From assembly GCF_902859875.1 (NCBI RefSeq), contig NZ_CADIKF010000054.1, forward strand, positions 1 through 52,030: DNA of 52,030 nt, written 5' to 3'. The first letter of the stretch is position 1. Each line of letters opens with the position of its first letter. The DNA comes from Paraburkholderia solisilvae (GTDB taxonomy: Bacteria; Pseudomonadota; Gammaproteobacteria; Burkholderiales; Burkholderiaceae). This document shows positions 36,664 through 45,278 of the stretch, piece after piece. The translations under genes and the position numbers were made by a program. Below the pieces are notes generated by a model. The model saw only the letters and a program-made list of their open reading frames with translations, was not told where the DNA came from and made no database searches.

Positions 36664-37195
36664 TCAGCTCACTCCAGGGTGCGGGGAACCGGGTTCCCTG
36701 TGGGAAGGCTTCAGCAGATTTGCGGCGATCGACGCTGCCTGCGCTACGCAGTGTCGAATGTCAGGTTACCTAACCGCGCTTCGATCGAACTACGACGTTA
36801 CCGTCTGGGTTTGTATCTTGCAACGATAAAGTTTGCATCTTGCAGCGATAAAAAATTGTGCTCGTGGTCTTTGCGCACATAACAGCAGGAGTGCGGCGCG
36901 CGTTCGTTGCCGGTTGCCGCGATTCGACGAGCACAACCGTATGGACAAACGCGCCGGCGCAACAGAGCGATTCGAATGTGCGCGGGCAGGTTCGCTCCGG
37001 CGCAACGGCGTTGAACGATATCGCGCGTTTCTTCGTGCGTTTTGTGCGCCACTGTTTTTCCCGGCAGGCATGAATAGTGAGTGCGGATTCTCCAAATTTG
37101 AATGGGCGCGACGCGTTGCTTCGCCGTCTCGCGATCCCGTTCGTCTGCGTGCTAACGAGTCGCTTTCGATTGCCCAGCCGGCGCGCCCGGCATCC
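36664..37195. promoter_or_regulatory. Upstream region of the sensor kinase with 22-bp-spaced direct repeats
   Basis: ATCTTGCAACGATAAA (36815-36830) recurs at 36837-36852 with one change, 22 bp apart (two helical turns), the arrangement of a tandem activator site. GGTTA and TAACC form a small inverted repeat at 36764-36775. The stretch from 36853 to 37195 holds no credible gene. Confidence 0.5.
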
Positions 37196-37566
37196 GGTGT
37201 TGTCGCGCTGTAATCAGGCGTAGTCGGCGCGACAGCCGACGCGCACCGCTGTAACGGAACCGTCGCCGGGTCACCGAAGAATGGCAGGACCGGCCGCGGC
37301 ATCACGCTCGCCATCACACTCGCGGGTCTCGACAAGGGTCGGGTGAGCGGCGATCCGGTTTCGCCCAAAGGCAGGTCGGCTTCTCCGGCAACCTGTCCGA
37401 TATCCCGTCGAACACGAATCGATGACGGCGTTTGCCCGCGTGAGCGCGAGCAACTTTTATCTGGCCGACGCATCATACGGGTCAATGCGCGCGGCGATGA
37501 GGCGATGGAGGCTCGCTGAAAGCATGAGCCGTCATCATCGCGCATCACGCTGCCGCTGGAGGCCCG
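37196..37566 (+). other. Structured region with a weak resemblance to a cobalamin riboswitch core
   Basis: GTCGGC (37223-37228) and GCCGAC (37235-37240) form a hairpin, followed by CCGCTGTAACGG (37246-37257), a layout recalling the GGTG-CCGxxGC-CCCGCxACTGTAA core of cobalamin riboswitches. TGTCGCGC (37201-37208) also mirrors GCGCGACA (37227-37234), a competing pairing. Several invariant bases of the riboswitch are missing and the downstream genes have no cobalamin link, so I doubt a working aptamer. No gene is seen here. Confidence 0.25.
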
Positions 37567-39018
37567 ATGAAAGGGAAGGTCGTCTTTGTTGCCGTTGTGC
37601 TGGCTGTGGCTGCCGGGCTGTCGCGGGCATGGGAGCCCACGATCAATCCGGTGAGCGCGCCGCCGGCGCATGCAGCAGATGCGGCGCAGATCGCGCGGGG
37701 TGCGCGTCTTGCCGCGCTCGGCGACTGCATCGTCTGTCACACGTCCGTGCACGGCAAACCTTACGCGGGCGGCTATCCGCTCAACACGCCGTTCGGCACG
37801 ATCTACGCAACCAACATCACGCCGGACCCGCAAACGGGCATCGGCGACTGGTCGCTCGAGGCGTTTGCGCGCGCGATGCGCAAAGGCGTGTCGCGCGACG
37901 GGCATCTGCTGTATCCGGCGTTCCCGTATCCGCACTTCACGCGCATGAGCGATGCGGATATTGCCGACCTCTATGCGTTCCTCATGTCGCGTGCGCCGGT
38001 GCACGCGAACACGCCGCCGAACCGGTTGACCTTCCCGCTGAATTTCCGGCCGCTCGTCGCGGGCTGGAACATGCTGTATCTGAAGCGCGGGCCCGAGCGC
38101 GCCGCTGCGGCGCCGCCGTGGGTGCCGGCTGAAGGGCCGGCTGACGAATCGGCCGATGCTGCGGCCACCGCATCGGTCGCCACATCGGCCAGCACGTCGG
38201 CCAGTGCCACAGCCGCACCTGACGATGGCACAACCGCGGCAAACACGGCCACTGCCGCAACCGCTGCGAATGCCGATAGCGCTTACGCGGTGCAATGGCA
38301 GCTCGGCCGCTATCTGGTCGACGGCCTTGCGCATTGCGGCGCATGTCATACGCCGCTCACGAAGCTCGGCGCGGAAAGGCGCGATGAGCCGTTTGCCGGC
38401 GGCACGCTCGAAGGCTGGGACGCGCCCGCGCTGACGAAGCTCGCGCAGGCGCCGACACCGTGGACGCAGGCGCAGCTCGTCGCTTATCTGCGCACCGGTT
38501 TCGCGAGCGAACATGGTGCGGCGGCCGGCCCGATGCTGCCGGTCACGCGGTCTTTGGCGAACGCACCGCAAGAGGACGTCGACGCGATCGCGACCTACGT
38601 GATGTCGCTGCAGGCGCCGGCTGGCGCAACAACCGCTTATCGGCAGCCGGTCGATCTCGATCAGCTCGCGGCGCCGGCGTCGCTCGCGAACGGCGCGACG
38701 CTGTTCAATGCGGCCTGCGCGTCGTGCCATAGCACCGTCGCGCCGATGACCACGCAGGGCGAGCGCCCATCGCTCGCGCAAGGCACCGCGGTGAACGCGG
38801 ACAGCCCGCGCAACGCGGTGCGGATGATACTCGACGGCATCGACTGGCATCGCAGCGACGCCGCGCATTACATGCCGCCGTTCGCGCAAAGCTTCACCGA
38901 TGCGCAGATCGCCGATCTCGCCAACTACACACGGGCGCGCTTCAGCGCGAGCGGGCCGTGGCCGCGGCTCGACGCGGCGGCCGTCGCGCGCATCCGCAAG
39001 GAGACTGCTGGGCCATGA
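37567..39018 (+). CDS. Tri-haem cytochrome c subunit of a periplasmic molybdenum hydroxylase
   Basis: 483-residue periplasmic electron carrier with an N-terminal signal or anchor and three c-type haem sites: CIVCH at 54, CGACH at 257 and CASCH at 384. The layout matches cytochrome subunits that pass electrons from membrane-bound alcohol or aldehyde dehydrogenases to the quinone pool. Residues about 195-235 are an Ala/Thr/Ser-rich low-complexity linker between haem domains one and two, which looks like a local expansion. GGAG lies before the ATG. The stop overlaps the 2Fe-2S gene by four bases (ATGA); together with the next gene this forms a tight three-gene operon. Confidence 0.92.
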   Translation: MKGKVVFVAVVLAVAAGLSRAWEPTINPVSAPPAHAADAAQIARGARLAALGDCIVCHTSVHGKPYAGGYPLNTPFGTIYATNITPDPQTGIGDWSLEAFARAMRKGVSRDGHLLYPAFPYPHFTRMSDADIADLYAFLMSRAPVHANTPPNRLTFPLNFRPLVAGWNMLYLKRGPERAAAAPPWVPAEGPADESADAAATASVATSASTSASATAAPDDGTTAANTATAATAANADSAYAVQWQLGRYLVDGLAHCGACHTPLTKLGAERRDEPFAGGTLEGWDAPALTKLAQAPTPWTQAQLVAYLRTGFASEHGAAAGPMLPVTRSLANAPQEDVDAIATYVMSLQAPAGATTAYRQPVDLDQLAAPASLANGATLFNAACASCHSTVAPMTTQGERPSLAQGTAVNADSPRNAVRMILDGIDWHRSDAAHYMPPFAQSFTDAQIADLANYTRARFSASGPWPRLDAAAVARIRKETAGP

Positions 39019-39500
39019 TCACGCTGACCGTCAACAACATGAGCCACGAAATGGACGTCGATCCATCGACGCCGCTGCTTTATGTGCTGCGCAACCAGTT
39101 GCAGCTGAACGGCGCGAAGTTCGGCTGCGGTCTCGGACAGTGCGGCGCATGCACGGTGATCGTCGGCGACGAGCCGGTGTTTTCGTGTCTGCTGCCGGTT
39201 GCCGCATGCGATGGGCGCGCGGTGCGCACCATCGAGAGCCTCGGCAGCGTCGAGCATCCGGGGCCGCTGCAGCGCGCGTTTATCGATCAGCAGGCCGCGC
39301 AGTGCGGCTATTGCATCGCGGGGATGATCATGCGCGCGCAGGCGCTGCTCGAACGCGAGAACGCGCCGACAGACGAGCAGATTCGTGAACACCTGCAGCC
39401 GAATCTGTGCCGCTGCGGCACGCATATGCGGATTGTCGCGGCAATCCGGCAGGCGGCCCAGCCGGCGAGCGGGCAGCGCGCGGCGGAGGCGCAATCATGA
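39015..39500 (+). CDS. 2Fe-2S subunit of a molybdenum hydroxylase (IorA/CoxS-like)
   Basis: 161 residues with two [2Fe-2S] clusters: a plant-ferredoxin-type set FGCGLGQCGACTV...FSC in the N-terminal half, and the helical C-terminal set QCGYC...LCRCG typical of xanthine oxidase-family small subunits. It shuttles electrons from the molybdenum centre to the cytochrome. It has no signal peptide, so export with the Tat-carrying large subunit is expected. Start and stop both overlap neighbours by four bases (ATGA). Confidence 0.93.
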   Translation: MITLTVNNMSHEMDVDPSTPLLYVLRNQLQLNGAKFGCGLGQCGACTVIVGDEPVFSCLLPVAACDGRAVRTIESLGSVEHPGPLQRAFIDQQAAQCGYCIAGMIMRAQALLERENAPTDEQIREHLQPNLCRCGTHMRIVAAIRQAAQPASGQRAAEAQS

Positions 39501-42007
39501 AAGACGATGAAGGGCGCGGGCCGCCTATGACGGATGCGGCGCGCGAATCGCATGAAGCGGATGGGCGGCAGGAAGTCTATGCGGCGCATGAAGCGGATCT
39601 GCGGCAGGAAGCCGATACGGCACATGATGCGAGACTTGATGCGACACGTGGTGCATCAGGCCACGCGACACCTGCCGCCGCCCGCGACACACATCGCGAC
39701 ATACCTCGCGACACCCTGCCCGATGCGAGCCGCCGCCGCTTCCTGAGCGCCGGCGCGCTTCTCGTCAGCTTCACGCTGCTGCCGCGGCCGCGCGCCGCGT
39801 TCGCGCAGAGCCCGGCAAGCACGACAACCGAAGCCGGCACGTTCACCGCGACCGCGCCGAACCTGCCGGGCAGCCTGAAAATATCGCCGCAGCTCGACGC
39901 GTGGATTCGGGTCGATCCCGCGGGCAAGGTGACCGTCTGCACCGGCAAGGCCGAGCTTGGCACCGGCATTCGCACCGCGTTTTTGCAGCTCGCGGCCGAA
40001 CAGCTCGACATCGAGCCGCACGCGATCACGCTGATTACCGCCGACACCGGCGAAACGCCGAACGAAGGTTACACCGCAGGCAGCCATTCGGTCGCCGATA
40101 GCGGTACCGCGATCTTCAACGCAGCCGCGCAGGTGCGCGCGCTGCTGCTGCAAAGCGCGGCGGCGCAACTGCGGGTCGACGCGGCGACGCTTACGACGCA
40201 AGACGGCGAGATCGTTGCGCCGGACGGCCGGCGTCTGTCGTATGGCGACGCGGTGCGCGGCGCCAACTTGCATCAGGCCGCGCGACCCGGCGTGCTGCTC
40301 AAGCCGCCTGCGCAGTTTCAGGTGGTCGGCCGCACGCTGCGACGCGTCGATATTCCGGGCAAGGTAACGGGCGGCGCCAGCTATATCCAGGATATGCGGC
40401 CGCCGGGCATGCTGCACGCGCGCGTCGTGCGGCCGCCCGCGTACGGCGCGACGCTCGCATCGGTCGATACCGCGCGCATCGAAAGCTTGCCCGGCGTCGT
40501 GAAGGTCGTGCACGACGGCAGCTATCTCGCGGTGGTGGCCGATGACGAATGGCGCGCGATCGTCGCGATGCGCGAGTTGATGGACGCTGCGCATTGGCAA
40601 GCGGGTCCGCCGCTGCCGGACCCGGCGACCATCCACGAGACGCTGATGAAACTGCCCGCGCGGGAGATCGGCGTGGCCGATCAGCGCGGCAGCGCGGCGC
40701 CCGCGGTGCGCACGCTCGATGCGCGCTACAGCAAGCCGTATATGACGCACGGCTCGATCGGCCCGTCGTGCGCGCTCGCGCGTTGGGACAACGGCTCGCT
40801 GACCGTGTGGTCGCACACGCAAGGCGTGTTTCCGCTGCGCGAGGGCATCGCCGAGATGCTGTCGCTGCCGAAGGACAACGTGCGCTGCATTCACGTCGAA
40901 GGCTCCGGCTGCTACGGGCACAACAGCTCGGACGATGTCGCCGCCGACGCCGCGCTGATTGCGCGCGCACTGCCTGGCCGCACGATACGCGTGCAACTGA
41001 TGCGCGAGCAGGAACACCTGTGGGAACCGTTCGGCCCGGCGATGATCACGCATGCCACCGCGTCGCTCGATGCGAACGGCACGATCGTCGACTGGCGCTA
41101 CGAACTCTGGAGCAACACGCACAACAACCGGATCGACAACGCGGGCCGCCTGTTGCCGGCGCAACTGCTCGCGCAGCCGTTCACGCCGGCGCCGCCGCAG
41201 CCGATTCCAATGCCCGAAGGCGGCGGCGATCGCAACAGCATTCCGCTGTATCGCCTGCCGAACCTGTATGTTCAGCATCACTTCCTGCCGGACATGCCGA
41301 TTCGCGTGTCCGCGATGCGCTCGCTCGGTGCGCATATGAACATCTTCGCGATCGAGAGTCTGATGGACGAACTCGCGCTCGCCGCGCAAGCCGATCCGGT
41401 CGAATTCCGGTTGAAGCATCTCGACGATCCGCGCGCCCGCGATGTGATCCAGCTCGCGGCGCAACGCTTCGGCTGGCAAAAACGTGTGCTGCAACGTGTG
41501 CCGCACGCGACGCCGCCGCTACGCGCGGGCGCCGGCGGCACCTCGCGCGGCGTCGGCTTTGCGTTTGCGAAGTACAAGAACCTGATGGCGTATTGTGCGG
41601 TCGCCATCGAGATTGCGGTCGACCGCGATACGGGTCGCGTCGACATCGAGCGCGTGGTCGCCGCGATCGATTGCGGGCAGATCGTCAATCCGGACGGCGT
41701 ACGCAATCAGATCGAAGGCGGCATCCTGCAGACCACCAGCTGGACGCTCTACGAAGCGACCGCGTTCGATACGCGGCATATCACGAGCTATGACTGGAGC
41801 ACGTATCCGATCATGCGTTTTTCGTCGGTGCCCAAGCGCGTGGACGTGCATCTGATCGACCGGCCCGGGATGCCGTTTCTCGGTGTCGGCGAAGCGGCGC
41901 AGGGGCCGGCCGCCGCCGTGCTCGCGAATGCGATTGCCGATGCGACCGGCGCGCGAATCCGCGATCTGCCGCTGGCGGGCGCGCGATTGAAGGCGGCGCT
42001 GGCGTGA
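39497..42007 (+). CDS. Molybdopterin-binding subunit of a periplasmic aldehyde dehydrogenase/isoquinoline oxidoreductase-type enzyme
   Basis: 836-residue large subunit of the xanthine-oxidase superfamily, IorB-like. A twin-arginine signal, SRRRFLSAGALLVSF, lies near residues 75-90, so the enzyme is exported folded. Conserved pieces include GKAELGTGIRTAFLQLAAEQLD, HGSIGPSCALA, GHNSSDDVAADAA, RVSAMRSLGAHMN, and the C-terminal GVGEAAQGPAAAVLANAI with the catalytic Glu. The natural substrate may be an aldehyde or an N-heterocycle. Residues 1-75 before the Tat motif are a long polar repetitive extension (HEAD-x-RQE repeats) that is unusual. Maturation would need MCD nucleotide and a XdhC-type chaperone, not seen nearby. 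Confidence 0.9.
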   Translation: MKDDEGRGPPMTDAARESHEADGRQEVYAAHEADLRQEADTAHDARLDATRGASGHATPAAARDTHRDIPRDTLPDASRRRFLSAGALLVSFTLLPRPRAAFAQSPASTTTEAGTFTATAPNLPGSLKISPQLDAWIRVDPAGKVTVCTGKAELGTGIRTAFLQLAAEQLDIEPHAITLITADTGETPNEGYTAGSHSVADSGTAIFNAAAQVRALLLQSAAAQLRVDAATLTTQDGEIVAPDGRRLSYGDAVRGANLHQAARPGVLLKPPAQFQVVGRTLRRVDIPGKVTGGASYIQDMRPPGMLHARVVRPPAYGATLASVDTARIESLPGVVKVVHDGSYLAVVADDEWRAIVAMRELMDAAHWQAGPPLPDPATIHETLMKLPAREIGVADQRGSAAPAVRTLDARYSKPYMTHGSIGPSCALARWDNGSLTVWSHTQGVFPLREGIAEMLSLPKDNVRCIHVEGSGCYGHNSSDDVAADAALIARALPGRTIRVQLMREQEHLWEPFGPAMITHATASLDANGTIVDWRYELWSNTHNNRIDNAGRLLPAQLLAQPFTPAPPQPIPMPEGGGDRNSIPLYRLPNLYVQHHFLPDMPIRVSAMRSLGAHMNIFAIESLMDELALAAQADPVEFRLKHLDDPRARDVIQLAAQRFGWQKRVLQRVPHATPPLRAGAGGTSRGVGFAFAKYKNLMAYCAVAIEIAVDRDTGRVDIERVVAAIDCGQIVNPDGVRNQIEGGILQTTSWTLYEATAFDTRHITSYDWSTYPIMRFSSVPKRVDVHLIDRPGMPFLGVGEAAQGPAAAVLANAIADATGARIRDLPLAGARLKAALA

Positions 42008-42114
42008 GCGTGTGGGCGTGTGGGCGTCTCGCGGAGAATCCTGGCAGGTACATCGCGACGGACATGGTTGCGGCGCGCCGCGTGCGTTTTCTGCTTACGC
42101 GAGCGTAGCCGTGC

Positions 42115-42747
42115 TCACACGGGCCGCACGCTTTTCAACGGCCGCGCGGACCCGGGACGATTCACGACGAAGCCCGGTTCGCGCCAGTTCGGCTCGATGC
42201 CCATAAACTTGTCGAAGTAGGCGATCGCAAGCGCCGGCTCCTCGACGAGGTTCTCGCGAAACGACTGCCACACCGCGGGCTGCGACAGCGCGTCGGACGG
42301 CTCGAGCGTGATGCCGCATTCTTCGCGCACGGTGCGTTTGAGCATGCCGACGCAAAAGTAGGTGAGCATATAACCGGCCGGCCACCAGTGCGCGATATCG
42401 TCGGACGACGGCGGCTCGCCACCGGGGTTTTCGACGCGATGGGCGAGCGGATCGTCGACGATGCGCACCGCCTTCTCATGCAGCAGATCGCGCAATAGCA
42501 CGCCGTACGCGAACTGGAAAAAGTCGCGCGGATTGCGCCGGCGATAATCGTCGTTATGCGCGAGTGCGTCGACCCACGCGAAAAAAGCCGCGGTGAAATG
42601 GCGGCTGTCGATCTCGATGCGGATGCCGTGACGCGCACCGTACTCGTCGCAGCATTGCTGCAGCAACGGGCGGCACAACGTCAGTTTCTGCATGTGCTCC
42701 CACGTGCGGGGCGGTTGCACGTGGCTGTTGCGCGGCGCCTGTAACAT
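42115..42747 (-). CDS. Hypothetical protein, 210 residues
   Basis: No family recognised. AAGGAG lies 7 nt before the ATG at 42747, supporting a real gene. The protein is soluble and mixed helical; features include LLQQCCDEYGARHGIRIEIDSRHFTAAFFAWVDAL, HNDDYRRRNPRDFFQFAYGVLL and WWPAGYMLTYFCVGML. The aromatic-rich central part and the acidic helices recall small metabolic regulators, but there is no defined motif. It runs opposite to the molybdenum enzyme operon and in the same direction as the gene at 42823, about 75 bp downstream of that gene's stop. Confidence 0.6.
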   Translation of the reverse strand: MLQAPRNSHVQPPRTWEHMQKLTLCRPLLQQCCDEYGARHGIRIEIDSRHFTAAFFAWVDALAHNDDYRRRNPRDFFQFAYGVLLRDLLHEKAVRIVDDPLAHRVENPGGEPPSSDDIAHWWPAGYMLTYFCVGMLKRTVREECGITLEPSDALSQPAVWQSFRENLVEEPALAIAYFDKFMGIEPNWREPGFVVNRPGSARPLKSVRPV

Positions 42748-42822
42748 GCGCGGCTCCTTGGCGGGCGGGCTGGCCCGCGTTCAGCGATCGGCCAATCAAC
42801 GAATCAACGAAGAATCAACCCG

Positions 42823-43701
42823 TCAGCAAAGATGCGAAACGACATGGCCGATTTCGTCCGCCAGTGCGCCGACCCGGTCACGCTCTTTCAACGCGGTGCG
42901 CAGCGCCGTTTCGCGCGCGCCGATCACGTCGGCGAAAAAGCGCAGCACCGCATCGGGCTCGCTGACGATGCCGTTCGGACAGGTTTCCTTGCAGAGCGAT
43001 GCGAGCGTCAGCATCAGGAAGACATACGCGTTCGGCTCGGTGACGAGCCACCACGGCGCGCTGACGTCGGGCAACGTATCGAAGCGCGTGCTGCGGATCG
43101 GCTGCAGGTCGATCAGCGACGCCGCGAGTTGCGCGCACGGCCGCGCGAGCGCGCTCGCCGCCGCCGTGCCGCCGGCAAACGACGCCTGGATCGAACGTTC
43201 GCGCGTGGTGGCGAGCGCGGCGCGCGCGTGATCGAGCGCGTGGCTTACGCGATGTTCGAAAATCAGCACGTCGGTGGCGCCGCATTGCATGATCATCCGC
43301 TTCGCGGCCGCGTAGTACGACATCGAGAATTTGCGCTGCGCTTTCGTGTCGCTGCCCGATGCGCCGAGATAAACGGTGAGCGACGCGAGCGGCACCGGCG
43401 ACTTCCAGTGATCCTGCAGCGGCGGCACCGCATGGCCGGCAAACGATTCGGCGCTTTCGAGGAGATCGTCGGCGAGATGCGCGACCGATTCGAGCGACAA
43501 CGGCGAGAGCGACGCGAGCGGCGAGGCGAGCCGCGCGGGTGCGGCACGCGCGGCGCGAGGCAGGCCCGGCCCTTCGCCGCGCACCGGACCCGGCACGTTG
43601 CGCGCCGCGTAGCGCAATTGCCGTGCGCAATCCTTCAGCGCGATGCCGAGCTGACTGATGTCTCGGGAGAGCTGCTGCGGCAACAGCGATTTCGTCTCCA
43701 T
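42823..43701 (-). CDS. Hypothetical protein, 292 residues
   Basis: Unrecognised, mostly helical protein. It is read from an ATG at 43701; the open frame extends upstream to 43806 but that part lacks a ribosome site. Segments such as SRDISQLGIALKDCARQLRYAARNVPG, a proline- and alanine-rich stretch, LTVYLGASGSDTKAQRKFSMSYYAAAKRMIMQCGATDVLIFEHRV and LMLTLASLCKETCPNG are visible, but none is a known motif. It lacks membrane segments. Likely co-transcribed with the next leftward gene (42115). Function unknown. Confidence 0.55.
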   Translation of the reverse strand: METKSLLPQQLSRDISQLGIALKDCARQLRYAARNVPGPVRGEGPGLPRAARAAPARLASPLASLSPLSLESVAHLADDLLESAESFAGHAVPPLQDHWKSPVPLASLTVYLGASGSDTKAQRKFSMSYYAAAKRMIMQCGATDVLIFEHRVSHALDHARAALATTRERSIQASFAGGTAAASALARPCAQLAASLIDLQPIRSTRFDTLPDVSAPWWLVTEPNAYVFLMLTLASLCKETCPNGIVSEPDAVLRFFADVIGARETALRTALKERDRVGALADEIGHVVSHLC

Positions 43702-43853
43702 GGGTCTGTCTCGATGATGACACGCGGGTGATGGAACCCGGGCGCTGAACCCGCGTGATGAAACCTCGTTCATGAAGTCTGCTGATGCAGGCCACTCATG
43801 CAGCAATCACGAAGCCTCAATAGTGAAACATTTGAAGTTAAGATAGCACAACT

Positions 43854-43873
43854 GTTCAGCGTCAATGCTGAAC
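43854..43873. promoter_or_regulatory. Inverted repeat before the SorC-type regulator
   Basis: GTTCAGC (43854-43860) and GCTGAAC (43867-43873) are perfect 7-bp arms with a 6-base spacer, followed by TTTTTAA. It lies 22 bp before the TTG start of the regulator and may be an autoregulatory operator. A short terminator-like role from an upstream transcript is possible but less likely, since upstream genes run leftward. Confidence 0.55.
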
Positions 43874-43895
43874 TTTTTAATGATAGGAGCCAGGC

Positions 43896-44885
43896 TTGCC
43901 GAAGGCGAATATTTCCGCTGCGAGCGTCGAAACCGATGAGCAGAATCCGACGCAACGTCTGCGTTTGCGCGCCGCGTGGATGTACTACGTCGAGGAAATG
44001 ACGCAGAACGAAATCGCGCAGAAGCTTGGGGTCGGACGCGTGACGGTCGTGCGGCTGCTCGCTGCCGCGCGCGAGCGCAATGAGGTGAAGATCACCATCG
44101 GCGACCGGCTTGCCGAATGCGTGGAGGCGGAACGTTTGCTCGAGCGCCGCTTCAATATTGGCGAGGCGATCGTGGTGCCGCTGTCGGCGCGCGGCGCCGA
44201 TGCAACCTTGCCGATTGCGGCGGCCACCGGCGCGTATGTGTCGTCGCTCGCGCGCGCGGATATGCGCATCGGTGTCGGCTGGGGTCGTACGCTCGTCAGT
44301 TCGCTCGGCTTTATCGAAGAACGCGCGGTCGACCGGCTGTCCGTCGTGTCGCTGCTCGGCGGCATCATCAAGGCGCGCAAGTTCAATCCGGCTGAATTCG
44401 CGTGGCGGCTCGCGTCGCTGTTCCAGGCGGAGTGCTATCTGATGACCGCGCCGCTGCTGGTCGACAGCGCGACGACGCGGCAGACGCTGATCGATCGCTG
44501 CGGCCTCGCCGATATTTTCGAGCTCGCGAAATCGCTCGATGCGGTGCTGCTCGGCGCCGCGGGCACGGGCGCGGATCAGACTTCGCATCAATTGAAGTTC
44601 ATCACGAATGCGGAGCGTGCGTCGGTGCTGAAAGCGGGCGCGGTCGGCGACATGCTGTTCAATTTCTTCGACGCGCACGGCAAGCTGGTCGATCACCCGA
44701 TCAACGAACGTGTGATGTCGGTGCCGCTCGACATCATCAAGAAAGTGCCGGTGCGGGTGCTGGCGGCCGGCGGCGCAAACAAGGTGCATGCGCTCGCGGG
44801 CGCATTGAAACTGCTCAAGCCGACCGTGCTGATCACCGACGAATACACCGCGAAAGACGTGCTCAAGCTCGTCGTCGGCGGGTAA
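43896..44885 (+). CDS. SorC-family sugar-phosphate-responsive transcriptional regulator
   Basis: 329-residue regulator. The N-terminal helix-turn-helix (about residues 25-65) includes YYVEEMTQNEIAQKLGVGRVTVVRLLAAARE, and the C-terminal SorC sugar-binding domain includes GVGWGRTL, a glycine-rich GIIK segment, LLGAAGTGA and the final LAAGGANKVHALAGAL-x-LLKPTVLITDE, which is diagnostic. Homologues sense phosphorylated sugars or polyols (erythritol regulator EryD, LsrR, DeoR of Bacillus). Translation probably starts at the TTG at 43896, with AGGAG 6 nt upstream. It is probably the regulator of the operon starting at 45279, given position and class. Confidence 0.9.
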   Translation: MPKANISAASVETDEQNPTQRLRLRAAWMYYVEEMTQNEIAQKLGVGRVTVVRLLAAARERNEVKITIGDRLAECVEAERLLERRFNIGEAIVVPLSARGADATLPIAAATGAYVSSLARADMRIGVGWGRTLVSSLGFIEERAVDRLSVVSLLGGIIKARKFNPAEFAWRLASLFQAECYLMTAPLLVDSATTRQTLIDRCGLADIFELAKSLDAVLLGAAGTGADQTSHQLKFITNAERASVLKAGAVGDMLFNFFDAHGKLVDHPINERVMSVPLDIIKKVPVRVLAAGGANKVHALAGALKLLKPTVLITDEYTAKDVLKLVVGG

Positions 44886-45127
44886 CGCGTGGCGGCGGTG
44901 CGGCGCGCTCTCTGAAATTCAGCGCGGCCCGCCGTGCGGCGCATCGGCGCATCGTGTGACGGTGCGCGTGAAGTTCGCTGTTCTCTCCTTCGCTCCAGAT
45001 CCCTTTTTGCAGTGCACCGTGCGCCCGCACGCGCCGCTTGCCGCGCGTGCGGCGGCGCGCGTTTTTCGCGTCATGTATCCAGGGGTTAGTCCCGAGCGCG
45101 CACACGCGATTTTCCGCATGCGCGGCC

Positions 45128-45163
45128 TTGTCCATTGCGTGAACATACTGCTAGTATGAAATA
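45128..45163 (+). promoter_or_regulatory. Candidate promoter-operator of the DRL-E1-E2-PTS operon
   Basis: CATACT (45144-45149) and AGTATG (45153-45158) form an inverted repeat with a 3-base spacer. It overlaps a possible promoter with TTGTCC at 45128-45133 and TAGTAT at 45152-45157 (18-bp spacer). The location 120-150 bp before the first operon gene suits a SorC-type repressor. The remainder of 44886-45278 shows no gene. Confidence 0.5.
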
Positions 45164-45278
45164 CAAAAGTGCTGATGCGCCGATAGGGCCGATTCGGCGG
45201 AAGCGTTTTTCGCCGCACAGCCGGTAAGCGCTGGTGCGCCAACCCGGCGTAGTGCGGCACGGGACGGGAGACAGGTTC

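Noticed and set aside
36790..38889. A 699-residue minus-strand open frame spanning the cytochrome gene and its upstream region
   Set aside because: Arginine-rich shadow over a well-supported three-haem cytochrome; no motif.
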